64,000 nucleotides of DNA, taken from positions 62,001 through 126,000 of the forward strand of contig ML978209.1 in assembly GCA_010015745.1 (NCBI GenBank), read 5' to 3'. Shown here piece after piece: positions 22,271 to 31,965 of this stretch. Made by a program: the position numbers and the translations under genes. The DNA is from Setomelanomma holmii (taxonomy: Eukaryota; Ascomycota; Dothideomycetes; Pleosporales; Phaeosphaeriaceae). The notes beneath the pieces are model-generated. The model was not told the origin of the DNA. It was given only the letters and a program-made list of their open reading frames with translations, and searched no databases. Position 1 is the stretch's first letter; each line of letters begins with the position of its first letter.

Positions 22271-23439
22271 TTATTCCCACTTGCATCCAACCATCGACAC
22301 CTCGCGTGCTAGTTGTGCGCACCTTTTACACGGCCGGTCGCCTCCATCTTCAGCACGCTCACAATCAATGTATCTCTTGGTGCAAGCATAACACTTATCC
22401 TCCGAAAAGAAGACGCAATCGACGTATCTCATTGTAGCATCGCAAGGGCCATAAAGAGGACGGACGCCGTCACACTTCCAATAGTTGGCTCGACAATTGC
22501 TGCACTGCTTAGGGATGATGATTCCAGGCAGCGCAGGGATTGTGCAGCCCGTTTCTCGTGCAAGTTTTGTCTGCTCTTTGCACTTATCGCAGGCTCCTGT
22601 AGGTGAATTGTGGACACACCCGTGCCTTACGCCTTTGCAACTGGCACAAGAAATGCTTGGGTATCCCGCTCTCCTCAGGTACGGCACACATTGCTCACCT
22701 TCCTGAACGAGGTCGCAGAAGCTGCACAGAGGCTTGGCTTTGTTACAATATGGTTGGCGATATTTGATGCAGACTGTGCAACGGTTGTCGTCGATACAAG
22801 ATGGAGCTGTTGGGGCGGAGCCTGACGTGGGCGAAGCATCAGTTGGGGGCAATCGCGTGGAAGCAGGACAAGACGGCGCTGATTCTGCTTTTGGTGCCGG
22901 AGTGCGTGGAGTCGACGCAACTCCGTGAGTTCGGCGTGAGGGTTGAAAAAATCGAGAAGTTCCGATCCGCTTCGCGGTCTCATGATCTTTGGCTTTTGAA
23001 GGTATCGGTGTAGGCGCCAGAGTGCGCGGTGTAGATGCAGAATCTGGTCGTGGTGGAACATCAGGAGCCTGAGGATTCCCGCATTGTACCTCATCTGCCT
23101 GACGCTTGATAAGCTTTGCTCGCTATGCAATGCCTTCAACTTCGTCCTCTTCCTCATTGATTGGTGGCGCGGCTAACGATCTGTATAATGAGATTCGTCG
23201 TCATAAAAGTTCGACGTTGATCAGGATGGTGGTGACGGAAGCTGCTTCAAGGTAGGTGCCATACAGTGAGATGGCATAGCCCGTCTGTATTCGTGTCTAG
23301 GCGTCAGGCCATATAGCAACATATCCTGTGAATACATGTTCTCTGGCGAAGCCGTTGCATCTGTAAAGCGCAAAAAGCGGCAGGTATCACACGTCGCGCA
23401 GTACGAATTCTCCTCTCCACAGTAAGGATGACCGTGCAT
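22271..23439 (-). CDS. Cysteine-rich protein with four tandem Zn2Cys6-like modules; in-frame TAG in the simplest model
   Basis: The C-terminal ~190 residues (22271-22800) hold four modules spaced like fungal binuclear zinc clusters: CTVCIKYRQPYC...CSFC, CASCKGVRHGC...CDKC, CSNCRANYWKC and CYACTKRYIDC...CKRC. A Ser/Thr/Pro linker with two copies of an ASTPRTxAP motif precedes them. Further upstream another Cys-rich piece starts at ATG 23439 (MHGHPYCGEENSYC). A GT-AG intron at 23181-23236 joins it in phase to PPINEEEDEVEGIA, followed by an in-frame TAG (23125-23123), after which the same frame continues openly (RAKLIKRQADEVQC). Either this is a nonsense mutation, or a longer intron skips the TAG (for example from a GTATGG donor near 23262 to GGCAG near 23098). 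Function unknown; metal or DNA binding is an inference from cysteine spacing. Confidence 0.5.
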
Positions 23440-23605
23440 ACACGTCGTGAATTCAAATGTGAAAACAATGGTAATGCTGCGTGTGCGAGGTGGCGATAAA
23501 GGTAACACACCTCGGAAAAGTAATGTATTAAGACATCCAGCCGGATCTATGAATCAAACACCATCAGCGGATCAAGCCAGGACAAAGTACGTGGAATTCG
23601 ACTTC

Positions 23606-25611
23606 TCAGAAGTCTGCTTTACCACCCATGACCTTTGCTGCGTTGACGGCCTTCATCTTGTCCACCCAGCCTGCTGCCGGCACGACTTTACGGACCGTGC
23701 GGACCTCATCTGAGGCGTAGCCTGGAATGCGGATGTTGTAGTTGCGCTCGAGGATAAGCTGGATGTCGCGAATGTCGAGCTGAGGCGACTCGCGGAGCTT
23801 GCTAAGCTTGCACGCGCTGCTTATGACGTTGTCAACGAAGTCGTCGGCAAGCTGGAGTACCGCCTATCTGCTGTTAGTTCACACTTTAATCTCGTGAAGA
23901 TACGACTTACCTCTTCGACCTCAGAGGTCAAGGCTTCGTCAGAGCCGCCCGTGACCTGGCGCACAAGCTCATCAAGCTTTCGTTTGCTGAGCACACGATC
24001 ACCTTCGCCCTCAAGCTGGAATGGCGGAGGTCGCGAGATGACCGGCTGGCCCATAGGACCCGGCGCACCGTTGGTCGGTCCGCTCATGGTCGGCCGCGCT
24101 TGCCCCATGTGTATCGGAGCGGGCATAGTGACGTTGAGTTGGCGCGGAATAGGCATCTTAGGATTATTCAGTTGCTCGCGTTCACGACTGCCAAAATTGC
24201 CTTGGCCACCTTGCTGGAGCGGTGTGTTAACTCGCTGCGGATCGGTGTAGGATCTATTTGCAGCGCTAACCGCAGCTTGGTGAGAAAGCGGGACTGGTGG
24301 GCCAGGCGCGTTTGAGGTTACGGACTGTGGGTGAGGTGAGTTGCTCTGTTGATGTTGATGCGCGTTTGCCTGGTGCGGGTTGATCTGTGGCCGGTTTTGT
24401 TGTGGATGCTGCTGCTGGTGCTGCTGTGGGAATTGCTGCGCTTGGTTCGCCGGCATCGTTTGTGAGTGAGGTGTTGGCGGCGGCCGACCCTGTTGCTGCT
24501 GAAGTGAAGGCGGCATTTGCAGGTTTTGTGGCGGCTGCTGTTGTTGCTGATTGCCCATGTTGAACTGCTGTGCGGCTTGTTGCGGCGGGGCCTGTCCATT
24601 TTCGAGCTTGATCTGGGGCTGTTCCTCTTTTATTGGAGTCTGGGTAGGCATGTTGGGCTGTGAGGGCTGTCTTTGAGGCTGCTGCGGTATTTGTTGCTGT
24701 TGTGGCGACTGTGCGGGAGCTTGCGTCTGGTCCTGTGCGCCGGTTTGACCCTGACTCTGGTTCTGTTGCGCCTGCTTTCGCTCGCGCTCATCCTTCCACT
24801 GTTTCTGCAGTTTCCTAAACTTGTCGACCTGGTCCTGCATCTGCGCATGCTCTCTCTCGACGCGCTGCTTCATTGCCAGCAATTCTTGTGGGACCTCGGC
24901 ACCGGCTTTTTGACGTTCCTCGATCTGGTGAATGATCTTCCTTCGGTTATCGGCGAAGGAAGCCTGCTTGGCTAGCATGTTAAGGTAGCCATTTCTATAC
25001 TCCTTCATCTTCGTGTCGTATTCTGGTGTTCCAGGGGCAGGTCCAGCCAGCGGCAACTGAATAGGAAAGTCTTGCACATGCTTCACTATTGCAGGGGGTA
25101 TTTGCGAGTGTGGTCCTGTGGCAGCTGGTCGAGACTGGTTCGCAGCTTGCGGCCGACTTCCCTGCTGTGCCTGTTGCTGTTGTGCTGTGAGTTGTTGCTG
25201 CCCTTGTGGTTGCGACTGTGACTGCTGTGGCGCGGCAACACCTTCTGCGGTTCTCTGTAAAGCTGCCTGTGGCTCCTGCTTCACCTGGCCTGGATTCTGT
25301 CCTTGCGCCTGGCTGCTCTGGCCTGATTGGCCCTGGCTGCCCTGCTGTTGTTGCATCTTCATCTTTGCGCGATATTGTCGCTCTCTGTCGATGAACTTTT
25401 GCGACCAATCTGCTATCTTCTGTGCAGCCGTGTTGTATTCGGTCGAGCCTTTTGCGTGCTGCTGCGTCATGTTGTAGAAGTTCATCATGATTACACGGTA
25501 CTTTTGCCTTTCGTCCTCGGAAAAACATGACAGCTTGAGAATGTCGTCGGGCTTCAGGTTTGTGAGCGGACGCTGGCCACCAGCCGCCTGTTGTGGTTGC
25601 GAGTCGGCCAT
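23606..25611 (-). CDS. TAF12: TFIID/SAGA subunit TAF12, glutamine-rich
   Basis: Histone-fold subunit shared by TFIID and SAGA, pairing with TAF4 or Ada1 in the nucleus. Two exons (23911-25611 and 23606-23863, intron of 47 bases) give 652 residues. The N-terminus (LKPDDILKLSCFSEDERQKY) and a central region of several hundred residues are dominated by Gln/Pro/Asn runs with coiled-coil stretches. The histone fold is at the C-terminus, starting RVLSKRKLDELVRQVTGG and continuing after the intron as AVLQLADDFVDNVISSACKL, RESPQLDIRDIQLILERNYN, then the IRIPGYASDE segment of TAF12 orthologues. The start is the ATG at 25611 (MADSQPQQ); the upstream in-frame opening codon is not ATG. Confidence 0.93.
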
Positions 25612-25949
25612 GCTGGAGGGTCGTGTCGGACCTCCGAGCACTTCAGGTCGAGGAGGCTTGATTGATAGGCGGGGCGGAAGTTTCTTCGCGTCTCTGTAGA
25701 TATGTGCGTGGTGTGCGGTCGGGTGTCAGGTGTCAATGAAGGTGCGGGCTACGGTGCTCGTTTGGAGGTTGCCGGAATGTGAAGTGCGAAGTGTGAGGTC
25801 TGGTTGAATGAAGCCTGGCGCGATGGCCGGTCTTGGCTTCGACGCGTTGGAAAGTGCACGTGCGCATGGATCTTGAGGACGCATACTTTATACACCACAA
25901 CGTCGCTATAAAGTCACAATTATGTTTACTGGTATCCAATCGCTTCTGA
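25612..25949. other. Intergenic region between TAF12 and the ISC1-like gene
   Basis: Upstream of TAF12 and downstream of the ISC1-like stop codon, both on the minus strand. Contains presumed TAF12 promoter; no ORF or repeat of note. Confidence 0.6.
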
Positions 25950-27406
25950 CTAGGCAGAGCCATTGCGCGACTTTTCTTCCATCGCCAGCGCTCGTTGTCG
26001 AGCATTACTGACCTCCCACTCAAACTCCTTGAGCGCTCTGATCTCGCTACCAACGAACAAAAGACCCATCAAGCCATCAATGACGCCTACACTCAGTCCG
26101 AATGAGCTCAGCAACATCAAGATGAACGAGACGTAATTGTGTGGGGACCACCACACACCTATCCAGCACCCAATGGACATTGACAGCTGAAATAAGAAGT
26201 GTCCTATCCTTAGCTTGCGCTGTATCCGCTCTCGAACCTGGTATTTGAGTGTCGTCGCAAGTATCTCGTCATATGTCTCAATGGGCAGATACCGTTCAGG
26301 CAGCGTAAGTGGCGACACGGCTGAAGGCACCGTTGTACTACGCGTCAGTGTCGCTTCGACCGAGAAGTGATCGCTGAGTGAGCAGTGTAAAGTAGGATGT
26401 CTCCTGGTCATGCCAACATTGACATCTTTTAGCTCCCACTCCTCATGGGCTTCACCTGTATCTGCGTTGTGGAATCGCCCACTGCTGAAGAAAATATAGT
26501 CGAGTCGCTTCGCGTTTGGGTCGGCGACGGCAGGGTCTATCTGCACATTCTCGCCCTTCGCCAAACGCTTCTTGTGTGCTTCATTCCACCGCCACGAGTT
26601 CAGCTCGCTGTCGCAAGTAGTGCCGTTTCGAGAAAGGTTGAAGTCTGCCGTAGGCATCGGCATACCTCTGAGCTGTTCCACCTTATCCTTTGCCGCACCG
26701 AGAGAGGACTCGGGATGCAGTATGCGCCATACGTCGCGGACTGGTGAATGTGCTTCGATTATGCGATGTGCCAGTGAAAGCGGCACCATATTGAAGTCGC
26801 CGAGTCCAATGACCAAGTGTCCGCGCTCAGCAGCTCCGCGCATGAGCTTGGTGATCTCCCAAGCCTGAGCTGTTCGGTGGCATAGGTAGGAGTCGTGCGG
26901 TTCGCGCTCGTATGGTGCGTGGAGCTATGCAGACATCAGCGAGTATACATATGCTGGCATGGTGCAAGTAAGATCCGTACATGTGTGCAAAAGACTTCAG
27001 CAATGTCCCTGCGACCTGGACCCATCCGTATGCGCGCGCAAGCAACGCCTTTACCCACGAACCAGTCTCCGCGGTAGAATGCAGCAGGACGACCATTGAG
27101 AGGATACCGAACCATGTTGCTCTCTTCTATTGGCCATCTTGACAGAATCACCAGGCCTCCGCCAAATATGCCGCTGTGGTAAAACTTCCCATACGGAAGG
27201 AAGTGCCGTATCTTCTCGCGTATGACATTGTAATCTTGCTGCGTCCAGCACTCCTGCAGGCCGACAATGTCTGGACGGGGGTCTGCTGCGGCGATCTGGT
27301 TGCCAATTTCTTCGAGGCGCTCGCTGCGAAGCTTCGCAATGAACTTAAGACCCCAGCAGTTGAGCGACAAAATCCTCAGTCTTGAAGGAGGTTGTTCTGA
27401 GGCCAT
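25950..27406 (-). CDS. ISC1: Inositol phosphosphingolipid phospholipase C / neutral sphingomyelinase-like
   Basis: Cleaves the phospho-head group from complex sphingolipids to give phytoceramide, at ER or mitochondrial membranes. Two exons (26981-27406, 25950-26924; 56-base intron) give 466 residues. The endonuclease/exonuclease/phosphatase fold shows all its landmarks: LRILSLNCWGLK at the N-terminus, the Mg-binding Glu in GLQECWTQ, HLHAPYEREP formed across the splice, GLGDFNMVPLS, and the terminal SDHFSVEATL with the catalytic His. Two hydrophobic spans near residues 370-430 (HFLFQLSMSIGCWIGVWW and YVSFILMLLSSFGLSVGVI) anchor the protein, as in yeast Isc1 and animal nSMase. The start MASEQPPSRLRIL is the first ATG close to the domain; the upstream extension of the frame lacks family resemblance. 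Confidence 0.93.
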
Positions 27407-27579
27407 TGTGAAGTTTGCGACTGAGAGAGACCTTGCGATGATGCAACTGGGGAAATTGATGGAGCTGATGCAGGGACCAGGGATCTCTGGCTTCACCGCC
27501 TACGCGCTCCTCGGCAGTAATTTGACGCTGCCGATCCGTCGCGTTTCCCTCCTTGAACCTCACCCACCATCTTGCTACA
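27407..27579. promoter_or_regulatory. Short bidirectional promoter between ISC1 and SWD3
   Basis: Only 173 bases separate the two divergent start codons, so the 5' leaders and core promoters of both genes must lie here or overlap the coding regions. No obvious TATA box is seen. Confidence 0.6.
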
Positions 27580-28914
27580 ATGGACACCACACGATCAACG
27601 TCTCCCAAGCGGCGGCGCATCGACGACGAAGATCTCGATGATGGACCTCCCGGCAAACGGTCAGCCTCTCGCTCACCACCAAACGCATCTCCGACATACA
27701 GAATAGCAGAACGACCCGCGCGCCGCTACAGCAGAGAAGACAGTGAAGATGAGCGCCGCTACAGAGAAAGGCGATACTCACGCTCCTCTCCCCAGTCGCG
27801 AGCCGGATCAACATCATCATCACGCCAGCGCTCCCACTCACCCGGCGCAACACCACCTCCTCCCAAACCAACACAACTCCACTACAAAACCACCCTGATA
27901 CTGCGCGGCCACAAGAAACCCATCTCCCTCGTGCGCTTCTCCCCCGATGGCCGATACATCGCCTCCGCATCCAGCGACTGCACCATCAAGCTCTGGAACG
28001 CACAGACCGGGGCCCTCGAACACACTCTCGAAGGTCATCTCGCAGGTATATCCGCGCTAACCTGGTCGCCAGACAGCAAGATCCTCGCCTCAGGAAGCGA
28101 TGACAAGAGCATTCGCCTATGGGACACACAAACCGGCCTCCCACACCCAACACCACTCCTCGGACACCACAACTACGTGTACAGTTTGTGCTTCAGTCCC
28201 AAGGGCAACATGCTCGTCAGCGGATCCTACGACGAAGCCGTCTTTCTCTGGGACGTGCGCGCCGCCCGCGTCATGCGCTCTCTCCCCGCTCATTCCGATC
28301 CTGTGTCGTCTGTCGATTTCGTGCGCGACGGCACGCTCATCGTATCCTGTTCGCACGACGGCTTGATTCGCGTCTGGGACACGGCGACAGGGCAGTGTCT
28401 CCGGACGATTGTGCACGAAGACAATGCGCCCGTGACGTGTGTGCGATTCAGTCCAAACGGGCGGTACATCCTCGCTTGGACGCTGGATAGTTGTATCCGG
28501 TTGTGGAATTACATCGAGGGCAAGGGCAAGTGCGTCAAGACGTATCAGGGGCATATGAACAAGAAGTTCAGCATAACAGGCGCGTTTGGGGCGTATGGTA
28601 CACCAGAAGTGGGCGAGGTTCAGTGGGCGTTCATTGCGAGTGGGAGTGAGGATGGGAGCGTTGTGTTGTGGGATGTGAGTAGTAAGAATGTGCTGCAGAG
28701 ACTGGAGGGACATACGGATGCTGTCATGGCGGTCGATACGCATCCGACTGAACGCTTGATTGCGAGTGCTGGGCTAGATCGCACGGTTAGAGTGTGGAAA
28801 GCTGTTGAGCTACCTGCTGGGCAGGAAGAAGTGGGATTGGAAAATGGGATCAAACAGGAGGCGAATGGATACGATCCAGATACTTTGCCACCCAACCCGT
28901 TTGCCGAGGACTAG
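27580..28914 (+). CDS. WD40 protein, Swd3/WDR5-like (COMPASS subunit)
   Basis: A 444-residue single-exon protein. The first ~95 residues are Arg/Ser-rich and disordered (several RYSR and RSxSP motifs). Seven WD repeats follow, for example LRGHKKPISLVRFSPDG, DCTIKLWNAQTG, EGHLAGISALTWSPD, DKSIRLWDTQTG, YDEAVFLWDVRAA and the final GLDRTVRVWKAVE. Repeat order and spacing match WDR5/Swd3, the scaffold of the Set1 COMPASS complex that methylates histone H3 Lys4. The insertion between repeats 5 and 6 (GHMNKKFSITGAFG) is typical of this family. The Arg/Ser-rich N-terminus is longer than in yeast Swd3. Start is the first ATG after a short leader; another WD40 role cannot be fully excluded. Confidence 0.85.
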   Translation: MDTTRSTSPKRRRIDDEDLDDGPPGKRSASRSPPNASPTYRIAERPARRYSREDSEDERRYRERRYSRSSPQSRAGSTSSSRQRSHSPGATPPPPKPTQLHYKTTLILRGHKKPISLVRFSPDGRYIASASSDCTIKLWNAQTGALEHTLEGHLAGISALTWSPDSKILASGSDDKSIRLWDTQTGLPHPTPLLGHHNYVYSLCFSPKGNMLVSGSYDEAVFLWDVRAARVMRSLPAHSDPVSSVDFVRDGTLIVSCSHDGLIRVWDTATGQCLRTIVHEDNAPVTCVRFSPNGRYILAWTLDSCIRLWNYIEGKGKCVKTYQGHMNKKFSITGAFGAYGTPEVGEVQWAFIASGSEDGSVVLWDVSSKNVLQRLEGHTDAVMAVDTHPTERLIASAGLDRTVRVWKAVELPAGQEEVGLENGIKQEANGYDPDTLPPNPFAED

Positions 28915-29318
28915 GCAAGTACACGTCATACCGAGATTCGGTGGACGATCTGGATAGACTACTGGAGAACTTGCACGGCATCAGATACCCAAAGTGGCAC
29001 GAATGACAAACATATGAGAAAGCAGTAAGAACAGCGCAGAGCTTCTTGCATGATCTTGAACTTCTTGAATTCGCGGAGCTTAGCTTCAAACGGTGATTTG
29101 ACACTATATGTACAGAATTCGCGGAAACATTCGCTAAAGTGGAGCGATAAATGCCTGCGCATGCAACCCCAATCCCATCTAACACCCAGTCTTGAAGGTG
29201 TTGGAGAGCTGACATTGAGTTCGTCAATCATGTTGGCTTGTACATCAGTCATGTCGTATTGTACTCATACATGTGGATGGATGTGCTGTTCTTGTCTCGA
29301 TCGCATCAATGACCTGCT
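28915..29318. other. Intergenic region between converging SWD3 and COQ1
   Basis: 3' flanks of two convergent genes. No coding sequence, RNA gene or repeat seen. Confidence 0.6.
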
Positions 29319-30722
29319 TTACTTCCGTCTTTTCATGACTTTTGTGCACATTTCGATGAGGCCTGCTTTTGCTTCGCTGTCGGGAAATGGCGCAATGGCC
29401 TGGATGGCTTTGTCGACGTATTCTTGTGCGAGGGCGCGTGTTTGTTGGAGACCTGTGCTTTGGGAAACGATGTCTCGAGCCTACATTATTAGCGTTTGGC
29501 CGCGCAACTTCAATAGTGTTGAGCAACTCACTCTTTGTACATCTCCTTCTACCGAGAACTTTCGTCCGACAAGTTTGCCCAAGCTCTTGTTGTCCTTCCA
29601 CGCAAACAGCAGTGGAGCGGTTGCGAGGCCTAATTCCAAGTCCGCACCTGCTGGCTTCCCTAGCTCTTCTCCACTGACTGTGTAGTCTAGCATGTCATCT
29701 ACGAGTTGGAATGCCAGGCCCAGGTTCTTGCCATATAGATATGCCGCCTCCACAACCTCGGGTGTACTTCCACCAAGAATCGCGGCTGCGCGACATGATT
29801 TTGAAATCAACGAAGCGGATTTGAGATATGTCTTTTGCAGATAGTAAGACACGGTGTCTTCGGTCCAAGAGGGATTCTTCTCGTCTCGCGCCGTATTCTT
29901 CAATTGCATGAATTCGCCCTCCACGAGATTTGCAATCACTGTTGCCAGCAATTCGGTGACTTCGGGATCCCGTAACCGCGCTAGCGCGACAGATGCTCTG
30001 CCTAGTAGGAAATCGCCTGCCAACACTGCCATCTTATTTCCAAATTCGATGTTTGCACTGGGTGCGGATCGCCGGGATACAGAGTGGTCGATGACATCGT
30101 CGTGTAGGAGTGAGGCGGTGTGGATCAGTTCGGTGATTTCTGCCAACCGTCGTTGAGAGGGAAGGATGTCTGAGTCGCCGGGTGTGTATGCCGAGTCGAA
30201 ACTTCGGCTGCTGATGGGTGTATCTGGGTTCTCATCTGCCAGTATTTGTGGTTCTGTGATAGGTGTGTCCACTCCTCCTCTCATCATGCCTCCAAGCCTA
30301 GAATCTCTTCTTGATGCTCGTGGAGTAAGCGCTGTTGCTCGGCTCATGAGCAGTACTAGCATTGGCCGTACATATTTCCCCTCACTTTGGGTGTAGTACT
30401 TTGCCACGGTGTCTAATGTTGGGTGTCCAGAGCCTAGTAATTGCCGTATATTGCCCGTCAAGAACTTCATCTCTCTTGCTACCGTCTGAAAAGGATCCAT
30501 CTTTATCGGTGCGTCTGGTGGCGGACTGCTCATGATGTTCTGCGCAACATTGACCGCTGCAGCCCACGAGGACTGATTCCGCCGCCGTGGAGTGTGCCAT
30601 GTCTTTGAAGTGCTCGGATTTTCAATTCGAGACCGGACATTGTGGTAAGGACATGTCGGGAGGCGTGAGGACGGTGTATGTCGCGCAAAGCTCGTTGCGA
30701 GCCGGGATGATCGGCTCGACAT
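29319..30722 (-). CDS. COQ1: Long-chain trans-polyprenyl diphosphate synthase (ubiquinone side chain), mitochondrial
   Basis: Builds the polyprenyl tail of ubiquinone from farnesyl or geranylgeranyl diphosphate and isopentenyl diphosphate in mitochondria. Two exons (29532-30722 and 29319-29480, 51-base intron) give 450 residues. The Arg/Ser-rich N-terminus (MSSRSSRLATSFARHTPSSR) fits a mitochondrial presequence. The two Asp-rich Mg-binding motifs are clear: LLHDDVIDHS (DDxxD) and FQLVDDMLDYT. Other family blocks are GKYVRPMLVLL, GDFLLGRASVALARL and KTYLKSASLISKSCRAA. The second exon encodes the helical C-terminus ending MCTKVMKRRK. The insertion between GKYVRP and the first DDxxD (about 60 residues, Ser/Thr-rich) is common in filamentous fungi. 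Confidence 0.94.
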
Positions 30723-31012
30723 CTAAATGTTGCTTCAAAATCGGCGCGTATATAGGTAGTTTGACTGCAATTGAGTCTCTCGGATGTATTTTAGGACGAA
30801 TTCAAGCGGGGATGGTGGATGTCGAAGCTATCTTCAGCGATAGGAAGTTTTAGGAAGGAACCGCCAAACGAATAATCATGACGCGCGCTAGCTAATAATC
30901 CTTGGTTCAAGACGGTTTAACACGAGTCGGCCATATTCGGCGCGTCATCCCGCCGGTACGCGACCCGCGAATCTGAAGGCTCCGACATTCTCTCCTACAA
31001 CATTTCGCAGCC
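30723..31012. promoter_or_regulatory. Bidirectional promoter region between COQ1 and VMA12
   Basis: 290 bases separate two divergent start codons. No TATA box or repeat stands out. Confidence 0.5.
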
Positions 31013-31822
31013 ATGGTGTTGCTTACGATGACGCCCGGCATCGTCCGGGCGCTGGCTGAAGCTGAGCGACTATCACACGATGACTTTGCGAAGCTTCAAC
31101 AAGCCGACGAACCCATACTTGACGACGTAAAGCCTGGGAATCCAATCTCGCACAGCCAATTGATCGACCTCTCGAAGCTCCTCAAGAAGCATGTCGACGA
31201 ACTACCTCACAACGATGAGGACCCACTACCAACAACCCTCGCCGGCCTCCTCCACTCCGCACAAGTCTACACCCCACCACCTCCCCCCACCCCCCAAAAG
31301 TCCCCCGCCTACCTCGCGCTGATGGCCCGTCTGCGCGCCGAAGAAGAAGCCCGCAACTACGAACGCATGCTCCACCCTCCACCCACCCGCGAGACCTTTA
31401 CCCAGCGCTTCCCTCGCGCGCCCATGGACTTTAGCATCGGTGCCTCTGCGCCGGCCGATGGCGATGAAGATTTGTCCTACGAAGAAGTCCATCGGCAAAT
31501 CATACTCATAATCAACATCCTGATCTCGATCGTGTGCGTTGCAGTGTTCATATGGGTCGCTGCGCGGCACTGGACAGTGGGGAAGAGGTTGGGTCTAAGT
31601 CTGGCTGGGAGTTTGGGCATAGCGGTTGCGGAGGTGGCTGTTTATGCTGGGTATGTGAGAAAGGTACGGGAGGCGAAGAAGACGGAGAAGAAGAAGCCGG
31701 AAATCAAGGAGATTGTGAAGAGCTGGGTGATCGACAAGGGCGAGGAGAAGGAGGGTTTGGTTGTAGGTGGGAAAGACAAGGACGTGGATGGTGTGAGGTT
31801 CAGGAAGGGAAAACATCGTTGA
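31013..31822 (+). CDS. VMA12: V-ATPase assembly factor Vma12/Vph2, ER membrane
   Basis: A 269-residue single-exon protein needed to assemble the Vo sector of the vacuolar H+-ATPase in the ER. The cytosolic N-terminal part has an acidic/Pro-rich stretch and the conserved block SPAYLALMARLRAEEEARNY-, followed after ~60 residues by YEEVHRQIILIINILISIVC, which opens the membrane region. Two spans, near residues 161-181 and 190-212, form a hairpin, and a Lys-rich tail (KKTEKKKPEIKEIVK) faces the cytosol, as in yeast Vph2. The ATG at 31013 is the first in frame and stands in a CAGCCATGG context. Confidence 0.93.
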   Translation: MVLLTMTPGIVRALAEAERLSHDDFAKLQQADEPILDDVKPGNPISHSQLIDLSKLLKKHVDELPHNDEDPLPTTLAGLLHSAQVYTPPPPPTPQKSPAYLALMARLRAEEEARNYERMLHPPPTRETFTQRFPRAPMDFSIGASAPADGDEDLSYEEVHRQIILIINILISIVCVAVFIWVAARHWTVGKRLGLSLAGSLGIAVAEVAVYAGYVRKVREAKKTEKKKPEIKEIVKSWVIDKGEEKEGLVVGGKDKDVDGVRFRKGKHR

Positions 31823-31965
31823 AGTGTGTTTCAAAAGATAACTCGACTAATGCCTTCAATGCTACCACGCAAGACTGGGATAAAAGGCCCAAATCCATCC
31901 AGCTCCAGGAATGCAGCAAGAGGACCAACACGCCGAAGAATTAAGTTCACAAACCTCGGGTCAGA

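Noticed and set aside
24318..25528. Several open frames on both strands over the Q/P-rich region
   Set aside because: They are shadows of the CAG/CAA-rich coding sequence of TAF12.
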